Assembly (NCBI GenBank): GCA_015143295.1
Contig: CM026565.1
Location: 30,636,052 to 30,700,051 of the forward strand
Source: Tetracentron sinense
Taxonomy: Eukaryota; Streptophyta; Magnoliopsida; Trochodendrales; Trochodendraceae
Reading direction: 5' to 3'
DNA: 64,000 nt
Numbering within the stretch: position 1 is the stretch's first letter; each line of letters starts with the position of its first letter. This document shows, one piece after another, positions 57,051 to 64,000 of the stretch. A model generated the notes under the pieces. That model had not been told where the DNA came from. It did not search any database and was given only the letters and a program-made list of their open reading frames with translations. A program made the translations under genes and the position numbers.

Positions 57051-58676
57051 TCAAGAAGAGTTGCACTAGTCCTAATGAGGGGCACAAGGGTCATTTTTTA
57101 AAAGGTGAACTTTAAGCTCTAGTAACTCATGGGGTAAGTTTAGCAAGAAACATATTATTTTGAATTATAATCAAACAAAGGAATAAAATAAAAGGACAGA
57201 ATCTGAGAAGATGGGGAGGTTTCATCACTATAATCATATCCAAACTGCAGACCTCCACCACTTCAATTATGTGAAAATACACAAGCCAAAGATGGCCAAC
57301 CTGACACCCCCCACAACCCAATATAAAACAACAGAAGAAAAAAGAAATTTTTATTTATTATGAAATCCAATAAAAAAAAAATAGCATAAGTTTCAGTGAA
57401 AGTGGACCAAATTCAAAAGGGATCACATAACTAAGGAAGTGCAACTAGTCTTCCTGTTCATAAAATAGAGGACTGTCTGGGGCATAGCATCATGGGCAGC
57501 TCCAACTCCAAGTCATGGGGTCCAAGACATTTATTTTGTTTTATGTTATTAGTTGGTCTGTATATTTTAATTTGCTAATTTATATGTTTAAATTGGTCCC
57601 ACATGCTCGTGACCGTTATCGTTGTTGGGGGAGCAAGGAAAAAAATCAGCTTAATCCGGAGTGTGCTCGGGGATCGGATAACTCTGTGAGAATCACATAA
57701 AATCAAAAAAAAATAATTCTAAAAAAAATATAATAGAAAAGTGACTATCATAGATAATTTATATGAGATTAGTATACATAGAGCTTATAAGAGTTAATTA
57801 TAGGAAAATGTTAGTCCTGAGAATTTTGAGTATCGAAATAAAATTTGCCACGTAAATGCGGATGATCGAATGAATCTTAATTGTTTTAACTTTTATTTTT
57901 CTTGTTTTCTAGCAGATTGTAAAAGGTTTTCTACACAAACAATGCAGCAAAAGAAGACTGCATAGATGGGCTTTTTAAGTGTTAAATTATGAACTTAACT
58001 TCATAGAGATACCTCATAAATGCAGAGGGTTTAATCAGAACCCACCTTCCTATGGATCCTGCCGACGAAACCACCGAAGAAAAGACCGAATAGGATCGAT
58101 TAACCTAACCATTCGCCAAGGAAATCTCGATGAAAAAAATACAGAATAAACATGGAAATTTGTCTGAATATGAGAAGTAGATTTTGGACTAGAAGATCAT
58201 GAGCTAGTATACTTCTACAACTTCCATCACAACATGGCATTCCAAGGTTTTTTCAGATACATACAAGCATGGTCTAGTTGGAATTAAAATTTAGTGAAAT
58301 TGGAGGATACAAGTCTTTCTCTTCATGTGCATTTGGGGGCTAGCTAGGGGGTCTAACTCAGCTAACAGTATGTCTAGTTGGTTGGGAACATTGGAAGGTG
58401 AAGGAAAAGATGAGCACATAAAACAATAACAGAAAAGGATTGTTGGAATTAAAGCTGGATATGAAATGTTCTTGCTTTTGTTCAATGCAACCAACACCTT
58501 CAACTAACATTTAACCCTCAACAGTGAAATGCATTTAATTTTTTCTTCCTCTCCCATTCATACAACACTCAAAATCCTTCAAAGGGGCAGGACTAGAAGT
58601 TAGAATAAAAGTGAATATAAACCAAAGTTTCAACCATAAACATCTTTTAGATTTTTGAGATTTGTTAAGATGAAAC
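57051..58676. other. Intergenic, no gene seen
   Basis: AT-rich with short, unconvincing frames. Nothing assigned. Confidence 0.4.
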
Positions 58677-59725
58677 CAGTGTAGTCAATGCGTCTATGGC
58701 AATAGGGGTTCTTACACATGGTATTGCTTAGTCCATGTAAATTCATTTAGTTTATTGAAAGTATATTGACTTAAAATTTTCAGATATTATTCAATGTTGT
58801 CCAGATCAAGGTTTGAAATTTCAGATTCATATCGCAAAATTTCTGTGTCGTTCCCCCCTCCAAAACCGAAATGGCTATTATCTTGGGTTTTATGATTTCA
58901 GCCAAAAATTTGAAATTTCGAATTAAATTTTGTAGATTTATTTTTAAATAAAATTTTAATTATTGTTTTAATTAAACACCAATATTTTTCGGAATATTCC
59001 AAAAATTTTGATATATTTGTTGAAATTTTGTGAAATTTCTTATATTTTAAATTTTATTTTAAAAACTAGAATAATGACATTTATGTAAATATTAGATAAA
59101 AATAAATTTTATTTATTTCAGCCAAAATTTCTTGAAATATCAACATATATCATGAGAATATTTCGTTTCAATAGAATAGTTTTAAAAAAAAGATTTCCAA
59201 AATTTCGCCGATCGAGATATCCAAAATGTTTGAAACTTTGATTTCGATCGAGGGATCGAAATTTTCGATATTTCCAAGATTTTAACATTGCTCCAGATGA
59301 GGCATAGATAGCAGTAGGTGACCTCGTCTTATCAAGTGCCCACCTAGACCCTGAAATATCTGCATAGGTAGCAGTAATTATATTTATGTAAATATTAGAT
59401 AAAAATAAAAGTCTGTTTATTTCAGCTGAAATTTCATGAAATATCTTCATATATATATATATATATAGCAAGAATATTTTGTTTCAATAGAAAAGTTTTT
59501 TTTTTTAAATCCAAAATTTCTTTGAAGATATTCCAAATTTTGGTTTTGGTTGAGGAACCAAAATTTTTGATATTTTCAAGATTTCAAAATTTGGTCTGAG
59601 GCTTAGATAGCAGTAATTGACCTCGTCTTTTCGAGTGCCCACCTAGACCCTGATTAGGTGTTAGTGGTCTTGGCTAGATTAGGCATTCAACTAAAAGCTG
59701 CCTAGGCGACAATTTGACTACACTG
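58677..59725. mobile_element. hAT-like element related to 8612-9422
   Basis: Ends CAGTGTAGTCAATGCGTC and, in reverse complement, CAGTGTAGTCAAATTGTCGCC. The inside carries sequence rich in TTTGAAATTTC/GAAATTTCG and a 300-bp tandem duplication. Flanking octamers do not match well, so the ends may have been disturbed. Confidence 0.65.
59085..59652. repeat. 300-bp tandem duplication
   Basis: 59085-59353 and 59388-59652 share GTAAATATTAGATAAAAATAA, CATGAAATATC-type text, TTTCAATAGAA.AGTTTT, GATTTTAACATTG/GATTTCAAAATTTG, GGC.TAGATAGCAGTA and CCCACCTAGACCCTG in the same order, offset by about 300 bp. They differ at many places, so the duplication is old. Confidence 0.8.
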
Positions 59726-59981
59726 TCGCAACGTAACACCGTTGAACAATTTGTGCGACCTAGTTAGGATGGACTGTGTCCCATCTCCTATGTTTTTCAG
59801 TTAAGGTGACCCTTGCTGTTCTTCTGGGGAATTAGAGTGACACGGGTAGGGACTTACAGGTCAGAGGGGGACCTAATGGTATGACCTTAATGGTTATGAG
59901 CATACCATGTTGAAGTGTGTGAATACCTCAATTACCCAATAATGCACATGGAACAACACATGCATGCACATGTACGTGAAG

Positions 59982-61043
59982 CAGTGTTATTATAACCGGA
60001 CCGGACCGGCCGGTTGAACGGGTAAAACCGGGAACCGGCCAGGTTGCCAATAGGGGTGTCAAAACAGCCCTTGTTGAAGGGTACCTGGCCCGCCCAAGCC
60101 CTTCAACCCCAAAATCCCCAAACCCTTCCTTTGTTGGGCCGGGCTAGGGCATCCCCTTGCCTGGCCCTTGTTAGCCCGGCTCTACTCCCCTTGCACTACA
60201 ATGAAATTATAATATATAGTCTAGGATAAGTTTTATATATTATATATAAGATATTATTGAAATTACTAATATAATCCCAAATTTTTTGGTTCTCTTATGT
60301 TATGTTTTGAGTTTGCTTAAGGTTTCTTTCAATCTATTCCGTGCATGGATAAATTTTACACAAAAATTTGGGTTATTTGGTACGGACCGTGATTTTTCAT
60401 AGTAATTTCAAGGGTTTTGATTCTAATAACTTGCATTTTCTCTAAAATTTTGATTTGGTATATATTTAGGTTACACAACCAAATCATGTGGGAAATTAGA
60501 GTTTCACTTAGAAAAAAAAAATTATTTCCTTTTATCTTTCCTGTAGTTCTCTATCTCTTGGCTAAGCGTTATTTATAGTGTGTTTGGAGAACCCCATAAT
60601 GTGAATATGTTTTATACGCCAGTAGTAATAACTGTAGTGTAGTAGTTTTGGAATAATATGCCCAATCTATCTAATTCAAGACTGAAACTAATTGCATGTA
60701 ACAATCAATCAAGCGTCCATGATAAAAAAAAAATTCTTGGTCTTTCTTCCAACCTGGCCCTAGCCCTTGAGGGCAGGATTAGGGCCCTACTCTTATAGGG
60801 TAGGCTTAGGGCTGACCCCGGCCCTTTGATAGCCCTAGTTGCCGGTTCTTAAAAACCCCAAAACTGGAATGCTTTCAAAATTGGTAGAACTGACTGGTTC
60901 AACTGGGAAACTGGTAGAATCGGCCAAGAAAGGGGGGGGGGGGAAGGAGAATATGATTTTTTTTTTTTCCATGCAATAAAGAGCACGGTCGAACTGGTGG
61001 CCACTCTGCCAATTTGAGGCCCGGTCCGATTCTGAAAACACTA
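59982..61043. mobile_element. hAT MITE of the GTTTTCARAACCGG family, copy 4, split by another hAT
   Basis: Ends CAGTGTTATTATAACCGG and, in reverse complement, TAGTGTTTTCAGAATCGG, with the exact 8-bp duplication ACGTGAAG at 59974-59981 and 61044-61051. About 275 bp of its own remains once the inner element is removed, close to the 268 bp of the copy in ENOD93. Confidence 0.9.
60051..60837. mobile_element. Non-autonomous hAT nested in the previous element
   Basis: Ends TAGGGGTGTCAAAACAGCCC and GGCCCTTTGATAGCCCTA, with flanks GTTGCCAA (60043-60050) and GTTGCCGG (60838-60845), 6 of 8 matching. 787 bp with no transposase frame. Confidence 0.85.
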
Positions 61044-61075
61044 ACGTGAAGTAAGACATATTGCCTCACTAATTA

Positions 61076-61455
61076 GAGCATTCCTAGCAGCCTCACCCAA
61101 ATAACCAAAACTCACATTTTCTTATTTCGGCTATCCACTTTTTTAAGACACTCCCAATAGCCTCACCAAAATAGCCAAAACTCACATTATTTTATTATTT
61201 GTGCGGGACCACAATAGTACGAATGGAGAGATAAACTTTTATTTTATTATTTGTGTGGGACCACAATAAAGGAAGAGAGAGAAATATTTAGCTTTGGTAA
61301 ATGTACAGTACTCACCAAACTTAGTGAGTATTGTACACTCACCAAACCGAAAATGGTTATTTTGAAGAGGCTGGTGGAGACCCTTACAATTTTTTAGTAC
61401 TTTGGCTCACCAAAATAACTTTTTGGTTATTTTGGTGAGGCTGTTAGGAATGTTC
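61076..61455. mobile_element. Tourist-like MITE (GARCATTCCTARCAGCCTCACC)
   Basis: Left GAGCATTCCTAGCAGCCTCACC and, in reverse complement, right GAACATTCCTAACAGCCTCACC, with TTA at 61073-61075 and 61456-61458. Internal short direct repeats (CACATT..TTATT, GTG.GGGACCACAATA). 380 bp. Confidence 0.9.
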
Positions 61456-61458
61456 TTA

Positions 61459-61908
61459 GGACCTTGAAGTGGGGGAATTGCTCAACTGCATCTTGGGGTT
61501 GTTATGGGCTGTGAACTAGCTCAATTGGCACTCAAGCCCAGCCTGTGACTGCACTTCGACTTGACCTTGGGCCTAGATATAAGGCTGTAAGGCCTTTTGA
61601 TTCATTAAGTCATGAATAAGAAATTAGATATTCAGTAATTGGGCTTGGATCTGCCTAAGCCCAGGCCCAGGCCCAGTACCAGGACCAGGACCAGTACCAG
61701 ATCCATTTAAGAATTTTTTAGAAAATACAAGGGGGGAAGAACAATTTCAGTAATGAATAATCAGGCCCATTGAGAGAGTTCATAAGACTCTCATCTTATA
61801 CAAACAAGACAATCTCCTTCAGAAGAGGAGTTCCTGAGCCTCGTAACAAAACAACCTCAAAAAACTTGGAAACAAAATGGAAATCAAAGGCAGTAACATT
61901 AAAACATC
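61459..61908. other. 3' flank of the LEA gene
   Basis: Contains a CCAGGCCCAGGCCCAGTACCAGGACCAG minisatellite at about 61660-61700 and likely the LEA 3' UTR. No other gene seen. Confidence 0.45.
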
Positions 61909-62848
61909 TCAAATCCTATTAGTTGGGTTGCTGGGGTTGTTGGAACTGTTGTCAGTGTTCATTCCCAGTGTGTTCTTCACAGCTTCAGCAGCTCCTTGTG
62001 CCATGTTCTTCACTTGTTCCCCAGTCTAAAATGAAAATAGATATACATATATAGTACCATCAGCATATGAAAATCCGATAACAGAATGCAAATAAGTGTA
62101 GGACACTGTAAGATCATCGGGCTTACAATTTATATTAGATCGTTCGACAAAATAACCGATACATATGTACCCAATTATCGAAATAGGAGAGGTCTTAAGT
62201 ACATTTTGCAGATGCCGTGGTGAAAAATTATGGGGTTCAGATAAATTTAAGCATGTAATGTTAAAGGGCGTACCTGTTGAATGAAGCCGGTGGCTTGTTC
62301 CTTGGTGTCTTGGGAGGAGTATTGAGCAGATTGGGCAGTTTCAGATGCCTTGTCCTTGACTGTCTGAGCAGCATTTGAAGCCTTGTTCACCATCTCATCC
62401 TTCTTCACCTAATAAAAAATATGGAAATTAGAAAGATTAAATTAAAATTTGAATGACTTGATGGTATGACACTACATGACATGCCATGCAGGCCGATACT
62501 CAAGCCATTGCCCTCTATAGAAATGGTATGTGCCATGGTGTACGTGCACTGTGCATGGCTTTAACAAATTACCATTTCCATCATCATCATTTTTTTTTCG
62601 AGGGTGTCCACGCCTCTTAGAGCACCCGACTAATCCCCGGCCACGTGTAGAACCCCCAGTCACACGCACCAGGTAAGTAGAGATAAATCCTTGAGGGTGG
62701 CCAACAGGGGCCACCACAACACATTCATCATCATGAATGTGTTGGGGAGGAAATATGTACTTAAAAAGAGTGGAAAAAGGAAGGTCACCTGAGCTTGGCC
62801 GGTGACTTTGCCGGCGGTGAATCTCATATCCTGGTTTTGGCTTGCCAT
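61909..62848 (-). CDS. Small LEA (late embryogenesis abundant) protein, three exons
   Basis: Exons 62848-62789, 62408-62274 and 62025-61909 have GT/AG borders, all in phase 0, and encode 103 residues. The protein is rich in Ala, Lys, Gln, Thr and Asn and has no Cys or Trp. It starts MASQNQDMRFTAGKVTGQAQ; the middle (VKKDEMVNKASNAAQTVKDK, then ASETAQSAQYSSQDTKEQAT) has the loose 11-residue periodicity of group 3 LEA helices. The tail is Asn/Ser/Pro-rich. LEA proteins are disordered in water and protect membranes and proteins during drying and cold. Group membership is inferred from composition and the GKxTGQAQ start. A TATA box and two ABRE/G-box sites upstream support ABA or stress control. 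Confidence 0.87.
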
Positions 62849-62970
62849 TTTCTTTCTTCTTCTTCTTTGGAATCAAAAAAACAGATAAAAAACTTGAAAA
62901 TAATTACAAGAGACTCAAACCTCTTTGTTGCAGACTTGTATTCTTTGTGTTGAAGCCGGGTCTCTGCCAA

Positions 62971-62983
62971 GGGAATTTATAGC
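62971..62983 (-). promoter_or_regulatory. TATA box of the LEA gene
   Basis: GCTATAAATTCCC on the minus strand, about 125 bp before the start codon, the right distance for a leader of about 90-100 bases. Confidence 0.75.
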
Positions 62984-63005
62984 TTTAGGGTCATTTTCTA
63001 TGAGT

Positions 63006-63045
63006 GACACGTGTAGCCAAGCTGTATCTATGTATTGACACGTGT
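63006..63045 (-). promoter_or_regulatory. Paired ABRE/G-box sites of the LEA gene
   Basis: Two exact GACACGTGT copies at 63006-63014 and 63037-63045, 31 bp apart and 25-60 bp upstream of the TATA box. ACGTG cores bind bZIP factors of the ABF/AREB type, and two copies are commonly needed for ABA response. Sites are seen; their use is inferred from the family of the gene. Confidence 0.75.
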
Positions 63046-63112
63046 TTGGAATAGATAGGGATGAAAAAAATTCTCCCTTTGACGAGGGCCTTGAATACGA
63101 ACGTTTCAAATA

Positions 63113-63240
63113 GGACTTTGCTAGTGAGACCGCAAAAGGGTCGAGACCTCCGAGACCGTGCATGCATGTACGGGAAGGTGGGGCCTACCATGTGCGGTCT
63201 GGGAGGTCTCGGCCCTTTTGCGGTCTCACTAGCAATTTGC
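63113..63240. mobile_element. Mutator-like mini-hairpin element in the LEA upstream region
   Basis: Exact 9-bp direct repeats TTTCAAATA at 63104-63112 and 63241-63249 flank it. Arms TTGCTAGTGAGACCGCAAAA and GGGTCGAGACCTCC pair with their inverse at 63195-63235. CATGCATG lies near the loop. 128 bp. Confidence 0.8.
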
Positions 63241-63249
63241 TTTCAAATA

Positions 63250-64000
63250 AGGTGCTAAGTTTTGACTTTGAGGTTTTAACGTGTCCCCGTGTCCTTCAAA
63301 ATAAGACGTAGGAACAAGTAAAAGTTTGTTACCACTTTTCACATGTCATGCAAGGACGCCCGTCCGGGTACGACACGATACCACAGTAGACTCAGAAATC
63401 AACCCTATCACCCGATTGGACTGGAATTGGGTGTTTGGATGAAGGGTTGGGTCCAGCGGTTTAGGCTTAATCCAGTTCAAGGTAAGTCACTGCATTAGAT
63501 GGACATGAAGTCCAGAATCTCTCTGTTCTAAACTTCACCCACTCTTTATTCAGTGAAACATTAGATTCCATAAAAGACAGTTTGTCATATGCATATTGAT
63601 ATTTAGGACCTCTTTTAATTACTTATAACTAACTTCAAGCTTCCATCGATGCTAATCGCATCGAAACTACACTACGCATTGAGGCTGTCTCTGACATCGG
63701 CTGTATGGGTAATATTTATAGTCAGAATTATATACTTGTAAATACAACAGTCTTTTTTTCTTGGTAGGCAAGATCACTGGTTCAAGCAAGAGCAAATTCT
63801 CCTACAATGTGTTACCAAAAAGACTATCTCTAAGAGCTCTCCCTCATGAGACAGACACTCCCTATCTCTTGAGTGGCTAGAGAATAGGTTCAAGCAGTCT
63901 ACTAAGGAAGAACATGACATTGTAATGTAGTAGTTCAGATGTGGTAGCTACTGATGTATAGTTGAAGACTTATGGTTTATAAGGGTGTTCATTCCATCTA
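63250..64000. other. No gene seen
   Basis: Distal upstream flank of the LEA gene; no coding exon or complete repeat supported before the window ends. Confidence 0.4.

Noticed and set aside
1-64000. CRISPR array or bacterial operon
   Set aside because: The tandem repeats present are plant transposon arrays and microsatellites; genes have spliceosomal introns.

Overview
The window is nuclear DNA of a flowering plant. Host genes have introns with GT/AG borders, and the proteins match angiosperm families: a DYW-type PPR editing factor, an ENOD93 protein, a PINOID-type kinase, plant CCCH and RanBP2 zinc fingers, and a small LEA protein. A fragment of plastid ycf2 and many plant transposon families agree. 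The species cannot be named from the sequence alone. No prokaryotic feature, CRISPR array or intact tRNA/rRNA gene was seen.

Layout. 1-3.2 kb: the last exon of an Asp/Glu racemase-family gene (+) faces a conserved plant gene of unknown function (-). 4.9-11.4 kb: a CCCH zinc-finger gene (-) whose last exon lies 5.5 kb from the first. That intron holds a hAT element, a probable Helitron, a second hAT element and an L1-type LINE tail. 12.1-19.2 kb: a nested repeat zone with two long-TIR elements (one carrying a SINE, a hAT and a Tourist-like MITE), a second SINE, a plastid ycf2 insert, and a TRIM fossil with a MITE in one LTR. 19.5-24.0 kb: AT-rich and apparently empty. 24.1-24.8 kb: a RanBP2-type zinc-finger gene (-). 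29.3-39.7 kb: a four-level nest. A broken Ty1/copia fossil has a CACTA transposon in its LTR, the CACTA holds a solo LTR, and that LTR holds a second solo LTR of the same family in the opposite orientation. 39.7-42.9 kb: hAT MITEs run up to the intronless OTP82 gene (+). 45.6-46.9 kb: ENOD93 (-). 50.5-51.8 kb: three inverted-repeat elements. 52.0-54.1 kb: a PINOID-type AGC kinase (-). 58.7-61.5 kb: more hAT and Tourist-like elements, including a hAT inside a hAT. 61.9-63.1 kb: a three-exon LEA gene (-) with a TATA box and two ABRE/G-box sites.

The eight host genes do not form a pathway; they are ordinary, separately regulated plant genes. The interest lies in the repeats. Many elements have readable termini and target-site duplications, so insertion order can be worked out. 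One module of about 100 bp with the theme AACCATGGTTAAG recurs inside elements of different superfamilies. All calls rest on reading the sequence and remembered family features; no database search was run.
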